From positions 372,001 through 436,000 of the forward strand of contig NZ_JAGIOR010000002.1 in assembly GCF_017876795.1 (NCBI RefSeq): a DNA stretch of 64,000 bases, in the 5' to 3' direction. Shown here piece after piece: positions 26,963 through 34,630 of this stretch. A program made the translations under genes and the position numbers. The notes beneath the pieces were generated by a model. That model was given only the letters and a program-made list of their open reading frames with translations, made no database searches and was not told the origin of the DNA. This stretch comes from Rhizobium leguminosarum (GTDB lineage: Bacteria; Pseudomonadota; Alphaproteobacteria; Rhizobiales; Rhizobiaceae). Every line of letters begins with the position of its first letter. The stretch's first letter is position 1.

Positions 26963-27901
26963 CTACCATCCAAGCAGCTTGCGCAGATATTCGCGGCCCA
27001 TTTTCGCGTATTGCAGCGGATTGGCCTTGGCCGGGTCCTGCTCTGCCTCGACGCAGATCCATCCGGCGAAATCCGCATCGGCCAACGCATCGAGGATTTC
27101 CGGAAAGGTCTCTATTGAGCCGTCGCCGGGCACGGTGAAGATCCCCGCCTCGATCCCTTGCTGGAAGGACAATCCTCCGGTGTGAATCTTCGTAACCACC
27201 TCGGCGCGAATGTCTTTCAGGTGAACATGCTTGATGCGGTGGGCGTATTTTCTGGCCAGCGCCAGCGGATCGACACCGGCAGCCGCCTGGTGCCCGGTAT
27301 CGAGAAGCATGTGGACCAGACGAGGATCGGTCTCGTCCATGAGCCGGTGGATCGCTTCCGTCTTCATCACCCCAGTCCCCAGATGCGGGTGATAGCAGAG
27401 CCGGCGGTTACGGGCCCTGGCTTTCTCTCCCGCCGCATGCAGGCCTTCGATCAGCTGTTTCCACTGGTCCTCGGAGAAATCGGGGCAATTCGGAAACAGG
27501 GCGACCGGAAGCGGATTGACCGCTCCGCCAAACTCGGCGACGACAAGATCCGCCCTGCGCGGATCGTCGCTGCCGCCTTCCATGGCTTCGAGGAAGTCGA
27601 GCTGAGCATCGACGTTTTCAAGCGTATGACGATTCATCGCCTTGATGGTGAAGTAAGTGCTCACCCAAGGCTCGGAAATCCGCAATCCCCTGAGTTCGAG
27701 GACAGGCCGCAATATTTTCGGATCCGTCGGATATTTATGGCCGACGCCGCATCCGACATAGCCGGCGAGCGCCATTTCACTCAGAGCCTGCTCGTAGGGG
27801 ATGCCGATGTCGATGTTGATGAAATCGTCATTCCACCAGAGCGTGGGGATGACACCGAGCCAGACCTTGGCGGGCGTCAGTCGATGCAGATGTGTCGTCA
27901 T
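26963..27901 (-). CDS. Sugar phosphate isomerase/epimerase family, IolE-like, second copy
   Basis: 312 residues from the ATG at 27899-27901. A TTG at 27928 is an alternative. It resembles 2-keto-myo-inositol dehydratase (IolE) in its opening LGVIPTLWWNDDF and in its metal site: Glu in VVAEFGGAV, His in LCYHPHLGTGV, Asp in HMLLDTGHQAAAG, His in KHVHLKDIR, and Glu in WICVEAEQDPAK. IolE dehydrates a keto-inositol. Here a keto sugar made by the neighbouring dehydrogenase is the likelier substrate. It is located between the FAD-SLDH subunit gene (39 nt) and the first isomerase gene. Confidence 0.85.
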   Translation of the reverse strand: MTTHLHRLTPAKVWLGVIPTLWWNDDFINIDIGIPYEQALSEMALAGYVGCGVGHKYPTDPKILRPVLELRGLRISEPWVSTYFTIKAMNRHTLENVDAQLDFLEAMEGGSDDPRRADLVVAEFGGAVNPLPVALFPNCPDFSEDQWKQLIEGLHAAGEKARARNRRLCYHPHLGTGVMKTEAIHRLMDETDPRLVHMLLDTGHQAAAGVDPLALARKYAHRIKHVHLKDIRAEVVTKIHTGGLSFQQGIEAGIFTVPGDGSIETFPEILDALADADFAGWICVEAEQDPAKANPLQYAKMGREYLRKLLGW

Positions 27902-27940
27902 GGCAATGATCCAGTTCTTTGAAGACAAACGGAAGCGGCG

Positions 27941-28429
27941 TCAGGTCAGGTTTTGGAATCGTGAGCCGGAGAAAGCCGGAATTTTCGGCGGAGAGGCCCA
28001 GGAGCCGAAGCCCGGCCCCTTGGCGCCCGCAGGGTGGGCTCCGATCGCCTTCCAGAGCAGGCCCTCGATATAGGCATCGGGAGAAACGACGAAGGTGATG
28101 TTCGCAGGCCTGGGGCCAAAGCGCTCCGTCCAGGCGGAGGACAGCTCGAACCAGGTGCCGGAATACCAGAGCTTGATCAGCGCGCGGGCCACGTCTCCCA
28201 ACAATTCATTGCCGAGAATGGTCGTGCGCACGGCCTGGATACGGGCCTCACCTTCCGGCGGCGGCAGGGCGGTGAAAGCGGCCAGCAGCGCGTCGGTGAT
28301 CTCGCCGCCGACCACCTTGTCGAGCGTGGCGAGATAGCGTTCCGCCAGGCCGGTTCCCAGAAGATCGAAGTGGGAGAAGGCCGTCAATTCGGCGGAAAGA
28401 CCCAGAAATGGCTCGAAACGGCTGGTCAT
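27941..28429 (-). CDS. FAD-SLDH family small subunit of a sugar dehydrogenase
   Basis: 162 residues with the pattern of the FAD-SLDH/gluconate-2-dehydrogenase subunit 3-type small subunits: an N-terminal FLGLSAELTAF, a helical middle (ARIQAVRTTILGNEL), the hallmark ALIKLWYSGTWFELSSAW, and a Gly/Pro-rich tail. Such subunits pair with a GMC flavoprotein and normally carry the Tat signal that exports both. Here the protein begins directly with the mature-type sequence and no twin arginine is seen, so the complex is probably cytosolic. It overlaps the preceding ferritin-like gene by 4 nt. The flavoprotein partner is the GMC enzyme at 29641-31512. Confidence 0.75.
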   Translation of the reverse strand: MTSRFEPFLGLSAELTAFSHFDLLGTGLAERYLATLDKVVGGEITDALLAAFTALPPPEGEARIQAVRTTILGNELLGDVARALIKLWYSGTWFELSSAWTERFGPRPANITFVVSPDAYIEGLLWKAIGAHPAGAKGPGFGSWASPPKIPAFSGSRFQNLT

Positions 28430-29541
28430 GCGTTCACCTCCGCCTGCCGGGTGACTGGCTGTTTGATACTGCCGGGGATTTCATAGGTGGGGCTGCCGTT
28501 CTTACCGGGATGCTTCGGCAGCGGATTGCGGATGAGTTCGAGGATCATGTTGCGGAATTCGAACATCATCGGAACGGCTTCCAGCAACAAGCTCGGCTGG
28601 CCGTTATAGGCACGCGTCAAAAGCTGGAGAAAGTCGCCATAGCGCTTGTTGAAGGCGATCGCCGCCTCATGCAGTTCCGAACCTTCGAATATGTCCCCCA
28701 CTTTCAGGTTCTCTTTTATGGGGTAGGCGCCCTCCCAATCGACCTGCAACTGCGGACCTGTGGGGTGGCCGGGCTGGTCGCCCTTCTGGTAATAGCGGCC
28801 TTTGACCAGTTCCTCGAAACGATAATAATGGGCCAGTTCGTGGTCGTCGTCGTCGTAGATACCGCCGCCGTCGCCCTCGCCCTGTTCGATGATGAGCTCA
28901 ATGGCTTCCAAGGCGCTTTTCAGATCGGTCACGGGAAATAGCTCGCCGCCGCCGGAGTAATAATATTCCGAGGTGATCTGCCGCGAGCTGTCGCCGGTAA
29001 AGATGGTTGTGTCCGCCCCATGCGCTTCGGCTTCCAGGTATTTGATGCCTTCCGCGATGGTCGAGTAGAACTCGCCGATACTGTAGAAATGGAGGTCCTC
29101 ATGCCGCGGATGGCTGGCTAGCGCGGTGATATCAGCGGGAGTTTTGCGGTATATCAGGCCCTTGCCGACGAGATGTTCAGGGCGCTGGGCCGGCCGCTCG
29201 ATTTTCAGGAAAGTCGCCAGCGCCTCACGGCCGAAAGCCTGGATGCTGACCTTGAAATCGGTCTCACCGTCCGGCAGGGCGGCGGGATAGCTGGCCACGA
29301 AGTCCGGCCTGACAAGATCCGGCGTGCCGCCGATGGCATTGAGAATATTGGCCGCGATCGTCAGATGCAGCATTTCTTCCACGACGATCACGCGCAGAAC
29401 CTGGGTCGCATCCTGGTTGACGCCGGGCTTGATCGAGTAAAGCGCCGTCAGATACGGCGGTATCGTCGCATGTTCGAGCTGCATCGCCCGGTAGAGAAAC
29501 TCTTTCAGCTCATCGAGCGTCTTAATACTGTAGGAATACAT
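28426..29541 (-). CDS. Ferritin-like protein of the VioB/iminophenyl-pyruvate dimer synthase type
   Basis: 371 residues from the ATG at 29539-29541 (GGAGCCTGAG upstream). Helical metal-binding motifs are clear: LYRAMQLEHATIPPYL, VVEEMLHLTIAANILNAIGG and HELAHYYRFEELVKG, as in the ferritin-like domain of VioB and RebD, which couple indole-pyruvate imines in violacein and rebeccamycin synthesis. Here it stands alone between sugar-dehydrogenase genes. I infer an iron-dependent oxidase or coupling enzyme, or an oxygen-detoxifying accessory to the flavoenzyme. The Asp/Glu-rich segment GEGDGGGIYDDDDHEL is unusual. The 4-nt overlap with the small subunit gene indicates one operon. Confidence 0.75.
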   Translation of the reverse strand: MYSYSIKTLDELKEFLYRAMQLEHATIPPYLTALYSIKPGVNQDATQVLRVIVVEEMLHLTIAANILNAIGGTPDLVRPDFVASYPAALPDGETDFKVSIQAFGREALATFLKIERPAQRPEHLVGKGLIYRKTPADITALASHPRHEDLHFYSIGEFYSTIAEGIKYLEAEAHGADTTIFTGDSSRQITSEYYYSGGGELFPVTDLKSALEAIELIIEQGEGDGGGIYDDDDHELAHYYRFEELVKGRYYQKGDQPGHPTGPQLQVDWEGAYPIKENLKVGDIFEGSELHEAAIAFNKRYGDFLQLLTRAYNGQPSLLLEAVPMMFEFRNMILELIRNPLPKHPGKNGSPTYEIPGSIKQPVTRQAEVNA

Positions 29542-29640
29542 GCTCAGGCTCCATGAAAGATAAGTTGGGTGCACCGGCCGGCTTCGTGTCGCTTGCGTCG
29601 AGCCCATCGGTTCGTTCCGCGCAGCGGCTGCGGTCTTCGT

Positions 29641-31512
29641 TCAATGCAGAGACTTCAGAATGTCGCGACCGCTTCGGAAACACATGGCGGCCAGCGTCAA
29701 GGTGACATTTGCCGTGCCGATCGTCGGCATGCTGCCGCCGCCCACGAGATAGAGGTTTTCGTGGTCCCAGCTGCGCTGGTTCTTGTCCACGACGGAGTTG
29801 GTCTTCGTCGTTCCCATGATATGAGTGCCGGCCAGATGATTGCCGCCGCGGATCGCATAGCCTTGCCCCTCATAGGCCACATAGCCGAAATCGCCGGGGT
29901 CGTAATGGGTATGATCCTGCGCGCCCAGGCGCGAAAAGACGGTGCGCGCAAACTGGCGGCCGTAGGCGGCACCCTTCATGGTATATTCCGGAACCGTGAA
30001 GGACAGGATGGGCCGCATGTTGCCCAGAGCATCGGTATATTGCGGATCCACCGCGATGCGGTTGCTTTCGACGGGCATGACCTCGATCATGAATGCCAGC
30101 AGCAACTGCCGCGAAACCTGGTCGATCATGCCGCGCCGAAGATCCGCCCCGTAGAGGTTGCGATCATCCACCAGTTCGAGAAGGTCGGAGGTCGGCGCAC
30201 CCGTGGCCCAACCCCAGCCGTCGTTGTGGATATCGATGGCGAAGGCGGCCTGCCTTTCCCGGAAAGGGCCGTCCCGTAGGTCCACGATACCGCCCGTCGA
30301 ACTGGTTCCGCGCATCGTGCCGCAGATTTCCGGCATCAGCGCCCAGTTCAGCAGATAGGCGTGGTCCATCAGATTGCGTCCGACAAGACCGCTGGTGCTG
30401 CGCAGGCCGGAGGCCAGCATAAGACGCGCCGTTTCGATGGCGCCTGCCGCAAGCACGAAAACCTTGCCCTTCACGGTGATGGTCTCGTGGGCCGGTGAGG
30501 CCGGATCCTTGTAGATCTTGACCTCGAGAGAGCGGACTTTCCCGCTGTCCGGATCGATGTTGACCTTCGATGCGACCGCCTGCGGCAACAGTTCGACAAG
30601 CCGCTCGCCCCTTTTTTCGTTTACCGCAAACGCCTTGGCAAGCGTTTTGCCGGAGTGGTAGCGCGCTTGCACGGGACAGAGCGGTACGCAATTGGTGTTG
30701 CCCTGGCAGCGACCGCCCTCTTCGACCTGATGCGTATCGACTGCGCCGATTGGACGGTAGCCCTTCCCACCGTCATAGGCCGGGTTTGGTATGCTATTGC
30801 GCCCCTGCGGATAGGGCCTGACCTTCAGGGGATAGGTCTTGTCGAAAAGTTCGACGCTGCTGCCTTCGATCCCCTTGTTGACCTGCTGGTCCAGATAGGA
30901 AAGCGGCAGGCCGCGCATGGGAAAGACATAGGCGTCCGGGAAGGTCTGCCCCAGATATTGCTGATCTTCGACATTCGCCGATACGCCGATTTCCCGCTCG
31001 GCCAGGCGGTAATCCTCCTCGACTTCCTCAAAGCTCAGCGGCCAGTCCAGCCCTTGGCCGAAAATGGTGCGCGTCTTGAAATCCGAGCGAAGCAGACGGG
31101 GCGTTTTCGCCTCCCAGTGCATGGTCGTTCCGCCGAAAATACGGGTATATGTCGTATCGCTGACATAAGGGCCGGATTGAACGATATAGGTCGAGCTATC
31201 GGTTTCCCCCGCCTGCAGCTTGCGAAGCTGCGGGCTGCGGGGAATGGCCGCGTTCGCATTCAGCGGAAAGGGCGACTGGTTGTCTTTGGAGGCTGCCGAA
31301 TAAAAAGTTGTCAGCAGATTGTCATAGCCTGCCAGGGTGCTATTGGCACCGGTTCCGGCTTCAAGGATAAGGACACGCTTGCCCGCCTCCGCAGCCTGCT
31401 TGGCAATGATGGCTCCGGAAATGCCGCTGCCGACGATCACGATATCGTAGTCGCCAGACTCCGCGACAGTTTTGGCATCGGCTTTTATCGCCGATTCGAG
31501 GGGAAAAAGCAC
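29641..31512 (-). CDS. GMC-family FAD sugar dehydrogenase with probable 3Fe-4S cysteine motif
   Basis: 623-residue GMC oxidoreductase. The Rossmann FAD site is at 22-52 (DYDIVIVGSGISGAIIAKQA then LILEAG). C269, C275 and C279 in RCQGNTNCVPLCPVQARY have C-x5-C-x3-C spacing, the arrangement that binds a 3Fe-4S cluster in the catalytic subunit of bacterial FAD-glucose dehydrogenase. The active-site His is in HLAGTHIMGTTK and Asn in IGTANVTLTLA near the C-terminus. With the small FAD-SLDH subunit it should oxidise a sugar or glycoside, C1 or C3. No cytochrome c subunit and no export signal are present, so the electron acceptor is unknown. Confidence 0.88.
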   Translation of the reverse strand: MLFPLESAIKADAKTVAESGDYDIVIVGSGISGAIIAKQAAEAGKRVLILEAGTGANSTLAGYDNLLTTFYSAASKDNQSPFPLNANAAIPRSPQLRKLQAGETDSSTYIVQSGPYVSDTTYTRIFGGTTMHWEAKTPRLLRSDFKTRTIFGQGLDWPLSFEEVEEDYRLAEREIGVSANVEDQQYLGQTFPDAYVFPMRGLPLSYLDQQVNKGIEGSSVELFDKTYPLKVRPYPQGRNSIPNPAYDGGKGYRPIGAVDTHQVEEGGRCQGNTNCVPLCPVQARYHSGKTLAKAFAVNEKRGERLVELLPQAVASKVNIDPDSGKVRSLEVKIYKDPASPAHETITVKGKVFVLAAGAIETARLMLASGLRSTSGLVGRNLMDHAYLLNWALMPEICGTMRGTSSTGGIVDLRDGPFRERQAAFAIDIHNDGWGWATGAPTSDLLELVDDRNLYGADLRRGMIDQVSRQLLLAFMIEVMPVESNRIAVDPQYTDALGNMRPILSFTVPEYTMKGAAYGRQFARTVFSRLGAQDHTHYDPGDFGYVAYEGQGYAIRGGNHLAGTHIMGTTKTNSVVDKNQRSWDHENLYLVGGGSMPTIGTANVTLTLAAMCFRSGRDILKSLH

Positions 31513-31608
31513 TTTGGTCCTCCATTAATCCCGGAAAGCCGCATCAGGCTTTGCGGATCATGCCGTTCTGGACTCAATCGAGATTTCAGGCCGGAAGGCC
31601 GGAAATCG

Positions 31609-33039
31609 TCATGATTTCGGGCCGCGGGAGTTTCGGGGTTTGGACTTGGCGGCCGGGGCGGCGGCGGAGCGGGCTCTGACTGCCGAGAGGAAGGAGGCAT
31701 AGCTCCAGGTCAGATTCCTGACGCTTTTCTCGTAGCCGACGGTTCCGTCGAACTGTTCGCTCAGCTCATAGTGATCGCTGTGATAGATGATGGCGCGCAG
31801 CATGACGTCAGATGAGGCCCGCAAGGCTGCCGACGCGTCGGCGGCGCTGCTCGATGCCCCAAGTCCCAGTTCCGCGAAGAAGGGTTCGGAGAACTGATCG
31901 AGGGGGAGGGCGCCGCTGGCCTCGATGGCATTGGCAAGCCGATATTGAAACTCGGCGAAGTTGGCGGTGCACAGAGCCCAGGGATGCCCACCGACCACCG
32001 GAGCCGCCACATCGCCATCGTAATGATCGCCTGGATAGCGCCCGAAGAGCGGTCCGAGTCCCTTGGCCGCGTCGGCGCCATTGACCGGGTAATAGTTCGA
32101 AGACGAAGGATCGGCCCACTGGCGTCGCAGGATGGCCGCCGTTGCCAGAAGCTTGGTATCGGTCGGCTCGATCCCGCCATAGCAGACCGAAGAGACGATA
32201 TCGATGTTCGCGTCGTAGCCGGCTTGCTCCGCGGCATCCAGAATGCTCACATAGAGCTGCCCGTTCCAGTGGGTGGCCAACTGGCTCTCCAGCCAGGAGA
32301 TGGCATCGGCCAGCCCGGCAGGCACGGCAATGCCGATCGTGTTTGTGGAAATTTCCCGGAAAAAGCGCAGCTGTACGGCTCGTGCGAAAAACGAATAGCC
32401 CTCATATTCCTCCCAGAGATTTGTGGTCTTGTTCTGGTAAACTTCGAGAAGATAAGAGAGGTTGGTCTCGACCAATTGTTTGGCGATCGTCTGCGTGGCG
32501 CCATCCAGCTGATCGAACAAGGTCATGATCGCAATCGACTGAATGGCCGGCCCGTCATTCTGCTCCGACCACGGACGAACCTCGCCGGTGATGGTGAAGC
32601 AGGCGTGGCCAAGTGTGACGGTCGCGGAATTCTTGGCATTCGCCTGGCAGAGCGCGGCGAAGTTCACATAGTCGACCAGGCTCGGCAAAACCCCGCCCGA
32701 AACGGGCAGCAAGCCGGCAAGCGCGATCTCGATGGCCGTAATCGCCCCGTCGCGGACCCAGTTGAAAACATAGTCCTGGTCGACGCCCGGCGTGTTCGCT
32801 GGATAGGAGGGGGCGGCGATGACGCAGCCGGGGGCGGAGAAGACGCCGGGCGATGCCGGATCCTCGATGACATAGCCATCGCTGGTGATGTTGCGCATCA
32901 TCAGAAGAGAAAAATAGCGCGACAATGCGACCAGATCGGTCTGCGCGAAGGCAGGCCGCGGTTTGACTGTCGGCGCATTGGCGCCGATATGGGCCGGGTT
33001 CGCACCCGTCATTGACTGACTCCAAAGCGCAACTGTCAT
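31609..33039 (-). CDS. Glycoside hydrolase family 15 glucoamylase-like enzyme
   Basis: 476 residues from 33039 or 467 from 33012; both ATGs follow the same ribosome-site sequence. GH15 features: VDQDYVFNWVRDGAITAIE (substrate-binding block), EQNDGPAIQSIAIM, NLWEEYEGYSFFARAVQ with the general-acid Glu, and LSEQFDGTVGYEKSVRNLTW with the probable base Glu followed by the terminal TWSYASFLSAVRAR. Family enzymes release glucose from alpha-glucan ends or related glycosides. No signal peptide is seen, pointing to a cytosolic substrate. The C-terminal tail is Ala/Pro/Lys-rich. It is the first gene of the cluster, downstream of a palindrome-rich control region. Confidence 0.85.
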   Translation of the reverse strand: MTVALWSQSMTGANPAHIGANAPTVKPRPAFAQTDLVALSRYFSLLMMRNITSDGYVIEDPASPGVFSAPGCVIAAPSYPANTPGVDQDYVFNWVRDGAITAIEIALAGLLPVSGGVLPSLVDYVNFAALCQANAKNSATVTLGHACFTITGEVRPWSEQNDGPAIQSIAIMTLFDQLDGATQTIAKQLVETNLSYLLEVYQNKTTNLWEEYEGYSFFARAVQLRFFREISTNTIGIAVPAGLADAISWLESQLATHWNGQLYVSILDAAEQAGYDANIDIVSSVCYGGIEPTDTKLLATAAILRRQWADPSSSNYYPVNGADAAKGLGPLFGRYPGDHYDGDVAAPVVGGHPWALCTANFAEFQYRLANAIEASGALPLDQFSEPFFAELGLGASSSAADASAALRASSDVMLRAIIYHSDHYELSEQFDGTVGYEKSVRNLTWSYASFLSAVRARSAAAPAAKSKPRNSRGPKS

Positions 33040-33052
33040 TGACTGACTCCAA
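33008..33052 (-). repeat. Duplicated ribosome site and start codon before the GH15 gene
   Basis: An 18-bp sequence containing TTGGAGTCAGTCAATGAC on the minus strand occurs twice (33008-33025 and 33035-33052), 27 bp apart and in the same frame. Each copy has a GGAG site correctly spaced before an ATG, giving two starts nine codons apart that differ only in the N-terminal leader. Confidence 0.8.
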
Positions 33053-33204
33053 GATCGGTTGAGACTTGCCGGGACCAGATCGAGAAATATTCCGGACCCG
33101 GATGGGAGAAATATTGCGGCCGAATGGGCGTTGAGAGTGAACACAAGGTCTCTGCGGCGGCGAGTGGCAAGGTGGCTGGCCAGCCGCCGCCCTGTCGTGC
33201 CGCC

Positions 33205-33266
33205 GTTGAACCTTCAACTAGAAAGATCGTTGACGATCTGCTTTTTATCAACCTAAAGATGTTGAT
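33205..33266. promoter_or_regulatory. Three adjacent palindromes between the XRE and GH15 genes
   Basis: GTTGAA-CC-TTCAAC at 33205-33218, AGATCGT-TG-ACGATCT at 33224-33239, and a 20-bp dyad with ATCAAC/GTTGAT arms at 33247-33266. All lie upstream of the GH15 operon in an otherwise non-coding AT-richer stretch. The 20-bp one has the size of a LuxR-type box. Candidate binding sites for the LuxR and XRE proteins encoded next door. Confidence 0.45.
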
Positions 33267-33302
33267 CTCAGGTCAAAAAAACTCAGAGAATTGCGCCTGG
33301 CG

Positions 33303-33647
33303 TTAGGGGTGCTCCGGCGGGATGGATTCGACCAGCCCGACGAGATTGGACCGTGTTGCCGCAGACCGGTTGCGCGATGCCAGAACCATTTGCAATTCCG
33401 TGGCGGAGATCGCGCTGTTCCTATGCCAGTCCATGGTGCCTCGCCCGAGCAGCAGCCAGTCGAGGGAGACATCCAGCAGGTCGGCGAGCGCGCAGGCGCT
33501 TTCCAGCGAGGTGTGACCGCCATTCTGCCAGCGTGAGACGGCGGCGACGGACACGTCCAGTTCGGCCGCCAGGGCGTGAACTTTCCGGAACTTGCCGCGG
33601 GATATCGCCTCTCGAATACGTTTGCCGCGTGCCATGTCGTGGGTCAT
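33303..33647 (-). CDS. Small XRE/Cro-type regulator
   Basis: 114 residues from the ATG at 33645-33647 with GGGAGGATTCTTG upstream. A longer open frame to 33749 is unlikely. The helix-turn-helix is KVHALAAELDVSVAAVSRWQNGG, followed by SLESACALADLLDVSLDWLLLGRG, the typical second half of an XRE domain. A short C-terminal part (about 75-114) has no recognised domain. The gene is transcribed away from the AHL synthase gene across a 181-bp intergenic region and points towards the metabolic cluster. It could link quorum sensing to the cluster. This is context inference. Confidence 0.85.
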   Translation of the reverse strand: MTHDMARGKRIREAISRGKFRKVHALAAELDVSVAAVSRWQNGGHTSLESACALADLLDVSLDWLLLGRGTMDWHRNSAISATELQMVLASRNRSAATRSNLVGLVESIPPEHP

Positions 33648-33746
33648 CAAGAATCCTCCCGTTGTTGCGTTAAAATTGGCAATTACCAAGAGCTTTCGAT
33701 CGACGAACATCAGAAACGTCTTATGGAAGGGGACGGCAAAGCCAAG

Positions 33747-33763
33747 CACCGGTCAACCTGGTG
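33747..33763. promoter_or_regulatory. Weak dyad upstream of the AHL synthase gene
   Basis: CACC at 33747-33750 and GGTG at 33760-33763 with partly symmetric inner bases, lying 65 nt before the synthase ATG. It could be a LuxR-type box, but the symmetry is poor and the length (17 bp) is below the usual 18-20 bp. Confidence 0.25.
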
Positions 33764-33828
33764 AAATATCCAGATTGCGCCCGCTCGGCCTCCTGTTGTG
33801 AAACGTCAGCACATCAGGAGGGACGGAT

Positions 33829-34467
33829 ATGTTGCGGATACTCACCAAAGACATGCTCGAGACCGATCGACGTGCTTTCGATGAAATGTTTCGGGCTCGC
33901 GCCGCCGTTTTTCGCGATCGGCTGGGATGGCAGGTCGATGTCCGGGATCAATGGGAGAGGGACCGATACGACGAGGCCGAGGATCCCGTCTATCTCGTCA
34001 CGCAACAACCTTCCGGCACGCTGACGGGTTCGCTGCGCCTGCTGCCGACCACGGGAGCGACGATGCTCAAAAGCGAGTTCCGGCATTTCTTCGATCAGCC
34101 TATCGACGTCGATAGCCCGACGACCTGGGAATGTACCCGCTTTTGCCTTCATCCGCATGCCGGACACATAGAGCAATCGCGCGCAGTCGCCACGGAGCTG
34201 CTCTCAGGGCTTTGCGATCTTGCGCTCGACACCGGTATCGAGAGCATTGTCGGCGTCTATGACGCTGCGATGGTCGCTGTGTACCGGAGGATCGGCTGGG
34301 GGCCGACTCCGCTTGCCCGATCCCGGCCCGAGATCGGCAAGCTGTATGTTGGCCTATGGGATGTGACGGCGGACAATTGTCGGACACTTCGGGCCAACCT
34401 GTCCCGACTACTGGAGCAAGCCTCTCCCTATCCTGCCAGAGCCCTTGTCGACGGCGGCATGCGGTAA
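33829..34467 (+). CDS. Acyl-homoserine-lactone synthase (LuxI family)
   Basis: 212 residues. The ATG at 33829 follows CAGGAGGGACG. It makes an N-acyl-homoserine lactone from S-adenosylmethionine and an acyl carrier. Invariant family residues are visible: Arg/Phe/Trp in FRARAAVFRDRLGWQV, Asp residues in DRYDEAEDPVYLV, Arg in GSLRLLPT, and Glu/Arg in TWECTRFCLHP. The GVYDAAMVAVYRRIGWGPT block is typical of rhizobial LuxI proteins. Acyl chain length cannot be read from sequence. It lies 163 nt upstream of its probable LuxR partner, both on the plus strand and both inside the candidate island. Confidence 0.95.
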   Translation: MLRILTKDMLETDRRAFDEMFRARAAVFRDRLGWQVDVRDQWERDRYDEAEDPVYLVTQQPSGTLTGSLRLLPTTGATMLKSEFRHFFDQPIDVDSPTTWECTRFCLHPHAGHIEQSRAVATELLSGLCDLALDTGIESIVGVYDAAMVAVYRRIGWGPTPLARSRPEIGKLYVGLWDVTADNCRTLRANLSRLLEQASPYPARALVDGGMR

Positions 34468-34630
34468 GCGCAGTCACTGTCCCAACGCCCAGCAGTGGGA
34501 TAGGTCTCACCAGTTCTTTAACCTGTTCTTCATGTCGCGCCATGGTTGCCAAAAATTATGCTGTTCTCGGCAATCGCGAAATGTTACCATTGCGAGCAGT
34601 TATGAAAATACGCAACCACGAGTCCATCTC

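Noticed and set aside
26085..27922. Long plus-strand frames opposite the two isomerase genes
   Set aside because: Both show reverse-frame composition. The minus-strand proteins have complete metal-binding sites.
30655..31614. 319-codon plus-strand frame opposite the GMC dehydrogenase
   Set aside because: Runs antisense through the FAD and cysteine motifs and has no family or ribosome site.
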